From Mesosutterella faecium (GTDB lineage Bacteria; Pseudomonadota; Gammaproteobacteria; Burkholderiales; Burkholderiaceae_F): 64,000 nucleotides of DNA. The first letter of the stretch is position 1; each line of letters begins with the position of its first letter. The DNA lies in assembly GCF_022809315.2 (NCBI RefSeq), contig NZ_JAKZJU020000001.1, positions 1,178,001 to 1,242,000 on the forward strand, given 5' to 3'. Made by a program: the position numbers and the translations under genes. Below the pieces are notes generated by a model. That model was not told where the DNA came from. It saw nothing but the letters and a program-made list of their open reading frames with translations, and did no database searches. Positions 34,988-42,827 of this stretch are shown here, in pieces.

Positions 34988-35970
34988 CAGAGACCCTCCC
35001 CCTCGGGCCAGGGCAGCGCGCAGGTCTGCCTGTCGCGCAGCACCCGGTGGAACTCTTCCGGATCAAGGGGATGGAGAAGCTCAGCCTCGCGGGGCATGTA
35101 AAAGTCGGTGAGCCGGCTCACCCAGAAGCGGAACGCCGCGGCGCACAGCGCCCCGCGCCACATCTTGCGTTCCAGACCGGAAAGAGGCCGCACCGCGTTG
35201 TAGGCCGAGAGAAAAGCGCTCGTGAGCTCAGGCCGGAAGGCTCCGGTCGCAGGATCGCTGCACCAGTCGTTCATCGTGACGGCGAGATCGTAGACAAAGG
35301 GAACGCAGCCCGCGAAGAAGAAGTCAAAGACCCCGGTCACCCGCTCCTGCGCAGTGCCGACATCGGCGAGCTTCGCGTTGTTGCGGAACAGATCGCAGTG
35401 ACAGGCCCCCGCGGGCAGACTCTTCCAGTCCGGGCTGCCCTGGAGCGCGATCTGGGCCTGCAGCTCGTGGGCGAGGTCGGGCCGCAGAGACTCAGGAATG
35501 CGCGGCAGGATCACGGGGATCGTCTTGATCCACCAGACGAGCCCCCGGGGATTGTCCAGGCTAAGCCTGAAGTCGCTCACCGCGAGGTGCATCCGCGCGA
35601 GAGTCTCGCCCATTGAGGCACAGCCCTTCTGCGACACCCGGCGTCCGTCTTCGCCCGGGAGATATCCGCAGAGGATGCAGGGCTTGGAGCCGAAGTGCTC
35701 AAAGAGGTCGCCGTTCACGGTGCGCAGGGGGCTGGCCACCCTGCAGCCGTGCTGCGCGAGGTGCTCCATGAGCGAGAGATAAAAGGGCAGCGACTCGTCG
35801 GTGAGCTTCTCGAAAACCGTAAGGACCCAGCGCCCCGCGTCGGTATTGATGACGTAGTTGGTGTTTTCGATGCCGGTTGCGATCGGCTCGAGGGACTCAA
35901 AGCGTCCTGCCTTCCAGCGGCCGATCAGGGCCGCGGCTTCGCTAGGCGTGATCTTTGTAAATACAGCCAT
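34987..35970 (-). CDS. thrB: Homoserine kinase (aminoglycoside-phosphotransferase fold)
   Basis: The 327-residue enzyme phosphorylates homoserine on the way to threonine. It is the APH-type (ThrB2) found in Beta- and Alphaproteobacteria, not the GHMP type. Motifs: ATGIENTNYVINTDAGRWVLTVFEK (nucleotide-binding lysine region and ENTNY signature), PCILCGYLPGE, the catalytic loop GACHCDLFRNNAKL (His-x-Asp) and GVFDFFFAGCVPFVYDLAV (metal Asp). The opening MAVFTKI matches the family. The downstream membrane protein gene is translationally coupled, while the DUF2782 gene lies just upstream on the same strand. Confidence 0.94.
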   Translation of the reverse strand: MAVFTKITPSEAAALIGRWKAGRFESLEPIATGIENTNYVINTDAGRWVLTVFEKLTDESLPFYLSLMEHLAQHGCRVASPLRTVNGDLFEHFGSKPCILCGYLPGEDGRRVSQKGCASMGETLARMHLAVSDFRLSLDNPRGLVWWIKTIPVILPRIPESLRPDLAHELQAQIALQGSPDWKSLPAGACHCDLFRNNAKLADVGTAQERVTGVFDFFFAGCVPFVYDLAVTMNDWCSDPATGAFRPELTSAFLSAYNAVRPLSGLERKMWRGALCAAAFRFWVSRLTDFYMPREAELLHPLDPEEFHRVLRDRQTCALPWPEGEGL

Positions 35971-36016
35971 GGCGTTTTCCTTTCACGCGATTAAACAGAG
36001 GGCGGGGCTCTGCGCC

Positions 36017-36379
36017 TCACCATCCGATGCGGATCTGCCGGGTTGTGCCCATCGTGCTTTTGGAATTTCCGCCCGGGGTGTCGTCCGCAGGCCGGTCGGC
36101 CTCGTTTTTCATCGTGTAGGGGATATGCGTGGAGCCGGGCGTCACCACGTACTCCGTCACATGGTTGTTGGGGTCGCGCACCTGCTCGATCGTAGTGTTC
36201 TTGGCCGGCGGCTCGGGCGCCCGGCCGGCTTCCCGCTCGGCGCGGGCTTTCTGCATGTCGGCTTGGGTGGGGACCAGTCCCGTGGCATCGTCCGGGACGC
36301 TGTTGCCCGCCGCGGAGGCGGGCGCTGCAATCGCGAGGAGGGCGGCAGCGGCGGCCGCCATGACGGCACAAATCTTCAT
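36017..36379 (-). CDS. DUF2782 family exported protein
   Basis: The 120-residue protein has a signal peptide (about residues 1-23, ending ASAA) and a DUF2782 core: TTIEQVRDPNNHVTEYVVTPGSTHIPYTM. The family is confined mainly to Betaproteobacteria and normally sits between thrB and polA as here. Its role in the periplasm is unknown. A perfect 9-bp inverted repeat lies in the leader between this start and polA. Confidence 0.85.
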   Translation of the reverse strand: MKICAVMAAAAAALLAIAAPASAAGNSVPDDATGLVPTQADMQKARAEREAGRAPEPPAKNTTIEQVRDPNNHVTEYVVTPGSTHIPYTMKNEADRPADDTPGGNSKSTMGTTRQIRIGW

Positions 36380-36401
36380 AGAAGTGTCCTTTCTTCTGGG
36401 G

Positions 36402-36424
36402 TCGGTTCGATAGGCTCGAACCGA
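36402..36424. promoter_or_regulatory. Perfect 9-bp inverted repeat between DUF2782 gene and polA
   Basis: TCGGTTCGA-TAGGC-TCGAACCGA lies in the divergent region, next to an AT-rich stretch (TTAAAACTATTTT) that could hold -10 elements for either direction. Length and symmetry suit a dimeric repressor site; in RNA it would also form a 9-bp stem in the leader of the DUF2782 gene. Confidence 0.5.
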
Positions 36425-36575
36425 TTAAAACTATTTTGCCATGTCCCGGGCCCGGCGTGGCAGGCCGGGGACTAAAAAAGCGCGGGGGCGGACAGGCGAA
36501 GCTCCCCAAACACGGTTAAAGTGAGAGAAAAGCGCCCGCGGCACTCCGCCGCTGGCTCCCGGAGGAATCTTCAAC

Positions 36576-39383
36576 ATGTCAGAAACGCTGCTCCTGGTCG
36601 ACGGCTCCAACTATCTCTTCCGCGCTTTCCACGCGCTGCCTGATCTTCGTACAAGCGCGGGCGAGCCCACCGGGGCGATCAAGGGGTTCACGGCGATGCT
36701 CGGGGCCGTGCGTTCGAAGGTAAAGCCTGATTTCGGGGTCTGCGTGTTCGACGCGAAGGGCAAGACGTTCCGCTCCGGGATCTATCCTGAATACAAGGCG
36801 AACCGCCCGCCGATGCCTGAGGACCTCGCGGCTCAGATCGGTCCGATTCACGAGTTCGTCCGCGCGCTGGGCTGGCGCATCATCGAGAAAAGCGGCGTCG
36901 AGGCCGACGACGTGATCGGGACGCTTGCAACGCGCGCAAAGGCAGAGGGCCTCACCACTTACATCGCAACGGGCGACAAGGACCTCAACCAGCTGGTCGA
37001 GGACGGGCGCGTGATGACGATCAACACGATGACCCACGAGGTGCTGGACGAGGCGGGCGTCAAGGCCAAGTTCGGGGTCCCTCCCGGACTCATCATCGAT
37101 TATCTCGCGCTCATGGGCGACAAGGTCGACAACGTGCCGGGCATCTACAAATGCGGGCCGAAGACGGCCGCGAAGTGGCTCGAAGCCTTCGGCAGCCTCG
37201 AAGCGGTCGCCGAGCACGCCCCCGAGGTGAAAGGGAAGGCGGGCGAGTATCTCCGGCAGGGGCTCGGCTTCCTTCCTGTCGCGAAGGATCTGGTCACGAT
37301 CCGCACCGCGGTGGAGCTGCCCGAGGTTGGGACCTGCCGCGATCTCACCTTCTCGGAGCCTGACGAGGCGAAGCTCGAGCCTCTTTTCGCCCGCTGGGAG
37401 ATGCGCAGCTCGGCCGGACGCATAAGAAAGCAGGCGGCGCAGGCGAAAAAGCCCGCCGCGCCCGCAGGCACGCAGCCAGACCTGTTCTCCGCGCTGCCCG
37501 CCTCGGGGCCGGCGCCGGCCGGCGTCCTTCCTCAGCCGCCCGGACTGCTCGAGGATCCCGTGGACTTTTCCCTGGTCGAGGACGAGGCCTCGCTCAAGGC
37601 GATGCTCGGGGTCCTCTGGGCGCAGGAGCAAAGCGCGATTCCCGTTTCTGTCGAAATCCTTGCGGACTCGCACCAGCCCATGACCGCGAAGCTCTGCGGG
37701 ATCGCGCTCTGCGCGGGCGGCGCGGGGGCTTGGTACATGCCGCTCGCGCTTGGCGACGGAACCCGCTCGAAGCCGCAGCAGGACCTTCTCGAAGGGCTTC
37801 GGCCGTGGCTTGAAGGCGGGGCGCCGAAGGTCGGCCACAGCGTGAAGTTTCTCCTTCATGTCTTCGCGAACGAGGGCATCAGGCTTTCGGGAAGGCCCGG
37901 CCGGGGCTTGGAGGACACGCGGCTGCAGGATTACGTGATCGAGTCTCACAACCGCCATGAGCTGCCGCGGCTTGCGCTCCGGTGGCTGCGCCGCCCGATC
38001 CAGGGGCCCGAGGAGGTCTTCGGGCGCGGGGCCTCGGAGAAGCGCCCCTGGGAGGTTCCTCGCGAGCAGGCCGCGCGATATGCGGTGGAGAGCGCTGCGG
38101 CGATCCGCGCCCTTTACGCGCGGTTCCTTCTCAAGATGCGCGAGGAGCCCGCGCAGAAGCTCGAGTCAATCTACGAAGACATAGAGCTGCCCACCGAAAG
38201 CGTGCTCTTTCGGATGGAGAGAACCGGCACACTGATCGACTCCGTGCGGCTCGAGGCGCAGAGCCGCGAGCTCGCAGCCCGGATCGGCGAGCTCGAACGG
38301 CGCGCCTGGCAAGAGGCGGGCGAAGAGTTCAACCTGAGCTCTCCGAGGCAGCTCGGGCACATCCTTTTTGAAAAGCTCGCAATCCCGGCGAAGAAAAAGA
38401 CCGCGAGCGGAGGCTATTCGACCGGTGAGGAGGTGCTCTCGGAGCTCGCGGCGGATTATCCCCTGCCCCGGACCGTGCTTGAGTACCGTGCGCTCGCAAA
38501 GCTGAAGAGCACCTACACGGACAAGCTGCCGGCGATGATTTTTCCGGGCGACGGACGCGTGCACACCACTTTCGGGCAGGCCACGGCCGTGACCGGAAGG
38601 CTCGCCTCCTCGGACCCCAACCTGCAGAACATCCCGGTGCGGACTGAGGAGGGAAGGCGTGTGCGCGAGGCTTTTATCGCGCCCGCGGGCTGCAGGATCG
38701 TCTCGGCAGACTACTCCCAGATCGAGCTTCGGATCATGGCCCACCTGTCCGGCGACCCGGGGCTTGTGAGCGCCTTCCAGCGCGGCATGGACGTGCATCG
38801 CGCGACGGCCTCCGAGGTGTTCGGAGTGCCGCCCGAGGAGGTGACGCCCGAGCAGCGCCGGATGGCCAAAGTGATCAATTTCGGCTTGATCTATGGCATG
38901 GGAGCGCACGGCCTCGCGCAGAACCTGGGGGTCGACCGCGCGAAGGCGGCGGGGTTCATCTCGCGCTACTTCGCGCGCTATCCGCTCGTGCATGAGTACA
39001 TGGACCGGACCCGGCAGCTTGCCCACGAGCGCGGTTACGTCGAGACCGCCTTCGGGCGCCGGCTGTGGCTGCCCGACATCGAAAGCACGCGCGCAGTGGT
39101 CCGGGCCGGCGCAGAGCGCCAGGCGATCAACGCGCCGATGCAGGGCACAGCGGCCGACCTGATCAAGATCGCGATGGTCTCCGTCCAGAAGTGGCTCGAC
39201 GAGAGGGCGCTGTGCTCGAGGCTCGTGCTTCAGGTTCACGACGAACTCGTGCTCGAGGTCCCCGATGAAGAGCTCGGCGAGGTCATGAAAAAGCTCCCCC
39301 TCATCATGTCCGGCGTCGCGACGCTCCGCGTACCGCTCACCGCCTCCGTGGGTTCGGGCGAGAGCTGGGAAGCGGCGCATTGA
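36576..39383 (+). CDS. polA: DNA polymerase I, proofreading site apparently lost
   Basis: The 935-residue protein fills gaps and removes RNA primers. The 5'-3' nuclease domain is intact (LLVDGSNYLFRAFHAL, VCVFDAKGKTFR, GVEADDVIGTLA, ATGDKDLNQLV, LMGDKVDNVPGI). The polymerase domain has motif A VSADYSQIELRIMAHLSGD, motif B RRMAKVINFGLIYGMG and motif C LQVHDELVLEVP. The middle 3'-5' exonuclease domain is present in length but lacks its acidic residues: the position of E. coli D355 is S358 (VSVEIL, with E360 kept), D424 is replaced by Leu near 426 (HSVKFLLH), and D501 by S506 (YAVESAAA). Proofreading is therefore probably dead. ATG 36576 follows GGAGGAA. Confidence 0.96.
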   Translation: MSETLLLVDGSNYLFRAFHALPDLRTSAGEPTGAIKGFTAMLGAVRSKVKPDFGVCVFDAKGKTFRSGIYPEYKANRPPMPEDLAAQIGPIHEFVRALGWRIIEKSGVEADDVIGTLATRAKAEGLTTYIATGDKDLNQLVEDGRVMTINTMTHEVLDEAGVKAKFGVPPGLIIDYLALMGDKVDNVPGIYKCGPKTAAKWLEAFGSLEAVAEHAPEVKGKAGEYLRQGLGFLPVAKDLVTIRTAVELPEVGTCRDLTFSEPDEAKLEPLFARWEMRSSAGRIRKQAAQAKKPAAPAGTQPDLFSALPASGPAPAGVLPQPPGLLEDPVDFSLVEDEASLKAMLGVLWAQEQSAIPVSVEILADSHQPMTAKLCGIALCAGGAGAWYMPLALGDGTRSKPQQDLLEGLRPWLEGGAPKVGHSVKFLLHVFANEGIRLSGRPGRGLEDTRLQDYVIESHNRHELPRLALRWLRRPIQGPEEVFGRGASEKRPWEVPREQAARYAVESAAAIRALYARFLLKMREEPAQKLESIYEDIELPTESVLFRMERTGTLIDSVRLEAQSRELAARIGELERRAWQEAGEEFNLSSPRQLGHILFEKLAIPAKKKTASGGYSTGEEVLSELAADYPLPRTVLEYRALAKLKSTYTDKLPAMIFPGDGRVHTTFGQATAVTGRLASSDPNLQNIPVRTEEGRRVREAFIAPAGCRIVSADYSQIELRIMAHLSGDPGLVSAFQRGMDVHRATASEVFGVPPEEVTPEQRRMAKVINFGLIYGMGAHGLAQNLGVDRAKAAGFISRYFARYPLVHEYMDRTRQLAHERGYVETAFGRRLWLPDIESTRAVVRAGAERQAINAPMQGTAADLIKIAMVSVQKWLDERALCSRLVLQVHDELVLEVPDEELGEVMKKLPLIMSGVATLRVPLTASVGSGESWEAAH

Positions 39384-39670
39384 AAATCAGCTTTTTCCAC
39401 GAAAATACATTGATCTAAGCCAAACATTGATTTGAAGGAAACAAATTTTAAAAAATTGTTTTTAGTAACAAATAACTAAACTATTTTGTTTTTAACATAT
39501 TACCACTTTAGTGTATTATTAAATAGTTCTTTTGGATGGTGAATAGCTCCGTGTCGTAAGGTTTAATTAAGACTGACAGCAAGATGGCGCATGAAGGCGG
39601 CGGAAGACAGAAAAAGACCGCTTTGAGCCGACAAAGAATGCAGCGATGCAGCGTTTAAGGAGACTTAACT
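39384..39670 (+). promoter_or_regulatory. AT-rich promoter region of the nitrite reductase gene
   Basis: Two consecutive 60-base lines (39421-39540) are only 18% and 23% GC by hand count, in a chromosome of about 65-70%. The region carries two direct copies of ACATTGAT (39408-39415 and 39424-39431), 16 bases apart, each containing an FNR half site TTGAT but without the matching ATCAA. A -10-like TATTAT is at 39514. It probably holds the regulated promoter of the cluster and a binding region for a nucleoid protein. A ribosome site AAGGAG lies 10 bases before ATG 39671. Confidence 0.55.
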
Positions 39671-41293
39671 ATGCAGCTCACCCGTAGTTTGTTAGCCCGA
39701 TGTCTTGCCTTAGCGGTTGCGGGGACCTTCGCCTCGATCGCCTCGGCCGCAAATAGCGCGTCCTGCGCGGGCTGCCACAAGGACATCACTGAATCCAACC
39801 ACATCAGCGCCCACAAGAACGTGGCCTGCTCGACCTGCCACAGCGATCTTGACAAGCACGTCGCCGGCCAGGTGAAGCGTCCGGGTACCAACAATGACCC
39901 GGCGGTCTGCGGCACCTGCCACAAGGAGCAGTTCACAAGCCTCTACAAGGCCAACGACAAGAGGGAGGCCCGCAAGAGCAAGACTGCGGCGAACGGTCCT
40001 TCCCCGAACCCCTTCTTCAATATGGCCTTGGGCGGCCACGGCTTCACCACCGAGCATGACGAGCCGCGCTCGCACAACTTCATGCTGATGGACCAGATGC
40101 TGGTCGACCGCGGCTGGGGCGGACGCTTCCAGCCGAAGGAAGGCTGGCTCTACGCCGCCCATGGCTCGGGCGCGATCAAGGCCTGGGACATGGTGAAGGA
40201 CATCTGGCCCGGCGACAACCAGCAGAAGGTCCGCGGCGTGCCCGGAACGGCGGCGGCCGGCAATGCGGTGTGCTGGACCTGCAAGACGACCGACCCGATG
40301 CTCGGCTGGGCGTATCTGGGCGATCCGAAGCCCGGCACCACCTTCTCGCGCACCGGCTCGCCGATCGACGTGATGAGGGCGTCCAATCACGCGCTCAACT
40401 GCAACTTCTGCCATGATCCTCACAACGCGAAGCCGCGCATCGTGCGCGACGCGCTCATCCAGGCCGTCACACGCACGGACTTCCCCTCCGTCTACAACGA
40501 GGGCAGGAACTGGGCCAAGGTCGACGTGAAGGATGCGGGCGTCCGAGGCTTCGTGCGCAAGGTGGGTTACCTGAGCAAGCCCGACTCCAAGCTCATGTGC
40601 GCCCAGTGCCACGTCGAGTACGTCTGCAACCCGGGCCTCGATCCGAAGACCGGCAAGAAGGTGGGCTTTGACAGCCGGCTCACGAACCTCTTCCCGTTCG
40701 TGACCACCGACACGATCGAGAAGTTCTACGACCATGTGGGCTACGCCGACTTCAAGCATCCGCTCACCGGGGCGAAGCTGATCAAGATGCAGCATCCCGA
40801 CACCGAGACCTACAACAACTCGGTGCACGACAAGGCGGGCATCGGCTGCGCCGCCTGCCATATGCCCAAGGTGAAGAAGGGCGGCAAGACGATCACGAAC
40901 CACTGGGCCACCTCTCCCCGCAACTACATGAAGGAGACCTGCCTGACCTGCCACAAGGACAAGACGGCCAAGCAGATGAACCAGGTGATCGATGCGATGC
41001 ACAATCACTACACGGGCAAGGTCCGCAACGCCGAGCAGCGCATGACCGAGATGTTCAATGCCTTTGAAATCGCGAAGGCGGCCGGCGTCTCCGAGGACGT
41101 GCTCGAGCAGGCCCGCAAGCTGCATGCCACCGCGCATGTGAACTGGGAATGGAACACGGCGACCAACGGCGCCTGGTTCCACAATCCGGAACTCGCCATG
41201 AAGCAGCTTGATACCGCCGCGAAGAGCGCCACCAAGGCCCGCGATCTGCTTCGCAAGGCGGTGGCCGACAAACAGGGCGCCGCGAAGAAGTAA
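39671..41293 (+). CDS. Octaheme cytochrome c nitrite reductase (ammonia-forming, NrfA superfamily)
   Basis: The 540-residue periplasmic enzyme reduces nitrite to ammonium with six electrons. A signal peptide ends near residue 27 (ASIASA). Eight haem sites occur in order: CAGCH, CSTCH, CGTCH, then CWTCK (C201-K205, the Lys-ligated catalytic haem), CNFCH, CAQCH, CAACH, CLTCH. The last five reproduce the NrfA order, and three extra N-terminal haems make it an octaheme enzyme like that of Thioalkalivibrio. Catalytic residues are visible: R133 (EPRSH), Y317 (HVEYVC), H375 and Ca ligands E316, K372, Q374 (KMQH). C319, two residues after the Tyr, matches the Tyr-Cys cross-link site known in the Thioalkalivibrio enzyme. 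No nrfH follows. Confidence 0.9.
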   Translation: MQLTRSLLARCLALAVAGTFASIASAANSASCAGCHKDITESNHISAHKNVACSTCHSDLDKHVAGQVKRPGTNNDPAVCGTCHKEQFTSLYKANDKREARKSKTAANGPSPNPFFNMALGGHGFTTEHDEPRSHNFMLMDQMLVDRGWGGRFQPKEGWLYAAHGSGAIKAWDMVKDIWPGDNQQKVRGVPGTAAAGNAVCWTCKTTDPMLGWAYLGDPKPGTTFSRTGSPIDVMRASNHALNCNFCHDPHNAKPRIVRDALIQAVTRTDFPSVYNEGRNWAKVDVKDAGVRGFVRKVGYLSKPDSKLMCAQCHVEYVCNPGLDPKTGKKVGFDSRLTNLFPFVTTDTIEKFYDHVGYADFKHPLTGAKLIKMQHPDTETYNNSVHDKAGIGCAACHMPKVKKGGKTITNHWATSPRNYMKETCLTCHKDKTAKQMNQVIDAMHNHYTGKVRNAEQRMTEMFNAFEIAKAAGVSEDVLEQARKLHATAHVNWEWNTATNGAWFHNPELAMKQLDTAAKSATKARDLLRKAVADKQGAAKK

Positions 41294-41323
41294 GCCGGCA
41301 GCTCCTTCCTGAAAAACGGGAAA

Positions 41324-41352
41324 AGGCCCGGGCCGTCCGCCCGGGCCTGCTT
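41324..41352 (+). terminator. Hairpin between the nitrite reductase and ccmI genes
   Basis: AGGCCCGGG/CCCGGGCCT (41324-41332 with 41340-41348), 9 bp perfect with a 7-base loop, is followed by GCTTAA, a weak T tract. It probably ends or reduces transcription before ccmI. Confidence 0.55.
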
Positions 41353-41407
41353 AACCCGGATCGCAGAGCGGGCGGGTTTTCCGCCCGATCTTTTTCAACC
41401 ACTCTCT

Positions 41408-42385
41408 ATGAACGAAACGTTATGGTTTGCCGCTGCGGCGGCAGGGCTCGTTGCCGTTGTGCTCGCCCTCCTTTTTGTGCCGGCGGTCAGGGCCCGGAAG
41501 AGGGCCGCTTCGCCCGAGTCGCAGCGCGACGAGGCGAGAAAGCTCCTTGCCGGCGAGCGCTCGAGGCTTGAAGCGGACCGGAAGGCGGGCCGCATTTCCG
41601 AACAGCAGTACCTCGAAGAGACCGAAGAGCTTGAACGCAGGGCCCTCGAAGAGCTTTCGTCCGGGGCCCGCGGCGGGTTCTTGAAGAACAGCCGCTTCCT
41701 CAGGATCGCCACGGCCCTGGTGCTCGCAGCCGCGGTGCCGGGCGCGGCCTGGCTGGCCTACAGCCATTTCGGCAGTCCTGAAATCCTGGGGCTGGCCGGT
41801 GGAAGGGTCGAGGCGCCCACCGCCTCGCAGGCTGCGGCGGTCGCCCAGGCCTCCGATCCCGCCTCTGAAATGAAAGCTCAGGCCGAGCAGCGCGCCGCGG
41901 CCGGGATTACGGAAAACACGGACGACGCGCAGCTTGAGGCCTGGTGTCGCGCGCATCCCGGCGACGGGCGCGCGGCGGTGATGCTCGCGCGCCGGTATGC
42001 GGATCGCGGGCAGTTCGGCCCGGCCGCCGACTATTACGAACGGGCGCTCTCGGGCGACCCGAAGGCGCGCAACCCCGTGGTTTACACGGAGGCGGCCGCG
42101 GCCCTCATTTCCATGCCTGAGCCGATGAGTCTTGAGGTGCGCATGAAGAAGGCAGTCGGATGGCTCGACCAGGCTTTCGCGATGCAGCCCGACTACGGAA
42201 ACGCCATGATGGTGCGCAGCGCGATCGCCGTGCAGCGCGGGGAGTGGGCGGTCGCCGAGAGACTTTTCCGCACAATGGCGGAAAAATTTCCGACGGGCAG
42301 CGCCGAGCGCGCCCAGCTGCTCGCACAGGCCGATAAGGTCGTGCAGCTGCGCAAAGCCTCCGCCCGGGCGGGCCGGGGCTCCTGA
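41408..42385 (+). CDS. ccmI: Cytochrome c-type biogenesis protein CcmI
   Basis: The 325-residue inner-membrane protein belongs to CcmI/CycH, which presents apocytochromes to the haem ligase. It has an N-terminal membrane helix (ETLWFAAAAAGLVAVVLALLFV), the cytoplasmic coiled loop with LEADRKAGRISEQQYLEETEELERRAL-like sequence typical of CcmI, a second helix (about 95-115) and a periplasmic TPR region (GDGRAAVMLARRYADRGQFGPAADYYERAL). It lies between the nitrite reductase and napD; no other ccm gene is in the window. The location fits its clients, which are the multihaem reductase and NapB. Confidence 0.87.
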   Translation: MNETLWFAAAAAGLVAVVLALLFVPAVRARKRAASPESQRDEARKLLAGERSRLEADRKAGRISEQQYLEETEELERRALEELSSGARGGFLKNSRFLRIATALVLAAAVPGAAWLAYSHFGSPEILGLAGGRVEAPTASQAAAVAQASDPASEMKAQAEQRAAAGITENTDDAQLEAWCRAHPGDGRAAVMLARRYADRGQFGPAADYYERALSGDPKARNPVVYTEAAAALISMPEPMSLEVRMKKAVGWLDQAFAMQPDYGNAMMVRSAIAVQRGEWAVAERLFRTMAEKFPTGSAERAQLLAQADKVVQLRKASARAGRGS

Positions 42386-42401
42386 TCAAAGGGGATCTTT
42401 C

Positions 42402-42650
42402 ATGTTCTATTCAGGCATACTTGTGACTGCGGCCCCGGGAAAATTTGACCTTGCCGTGAAGTCCGTGCAGGAGCACGGGCTCGAAGTGTTCCAGCAGGAA
42501 CGGGCTTCGGGGCGCTTCATCGCCGTGATCGAAGGCGAGTCCATTTCTAAGGAAGCCGGGATCTTCCGGGAGCTTCTGGAGCTTCCGGGCGTGCAGGACG
42601 CCTCTCTGGTCGTGAGCCAGGAGGACAGCGCAGAGGGGTCCCGGGCGTAG
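42402..42650 (+). CDS. napD: NapD-like nitrate reductase chaperone
   Basis: The 82-residue cytoplasmic protein has the NapD ferredoxin-like fold pattern: FYSGILVTAAPGKFDLAVKSVQEHGLEVFQQERASGRFIAVIEGE, shown here by its ILVTA strand and RFIAVIEG strand. NapD binds the twin-arginine signal of NapA and delays export until cofactor is loaded. Length matches (about 87 in E. coli). It is 16 bases after ccmI, so co-transcribed, and is followed by napA after a 177-base structured leader. Confidence 0.82.
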   Translation: MFYSGILVTAAPGKFDLAVKSVQEHGLEVFQQERASGRFIAVIEGESISKEAGIFRELLELPGVQDASLVVSQEDSAEGSRA

Positions 42651-42673
42651 TTTTTTAAGTTCGTTTTTTAGAT

Positions 42674-42810
42674 CCGGCCGCGGAGCCGCGGGCGCAGACT
42701 TCGGGAGAATGAGGTCCGCGCCGCAGCGGCGGCTCCCGCGGTCCGGCAGGCAAAGGGGCTCCCCGCGCCATGCAAGCCCGCAGACAAGAAGGGCGGCGCG
42801 GCGGTGCCCC
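42674..42810 (+). promoter_or_regulatory. Strongly structured leader upstream of napA
   Basis: Two large stem-loops fill the 177-base napD-napA gap. The first pairs 42674-42689 with 42729-42746 (CCGG, CCGCGG, AGCCGC against their complements, two single bulges) and encloses a second stem GGCGCAGAC/GTCCGCGCC (42691-42699 with 42714-42722). The second pairs GGGGC and CCGCGCC (42755-42759, 42763-42769) with GGCGCGG and GCCCC (42795-42801, 42806-42810) and ends 7 bases before the GGAGAA ribosome site of napA. It matches no riboswitch I know. High GC makes folding easy, so covariation data are needed. Confidence 0.45.
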
Positions 42811-42827
42811 GCAACTAGGAGAAGCAA

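Noticed and set aside
39408..39431. Complete FNR site upstream of the nitrite reductase
   Set aside because: Both copies have TTGAT, but the second half sites (GCCAA, AGGAA) depart too far from ATCAA.
42651..42827. Molybdenum-cofactor or cobalamin riboswitch upstream of napA
   Set aside because: The conserved core sequences of either class are not found, so the leader is reported only as structured.
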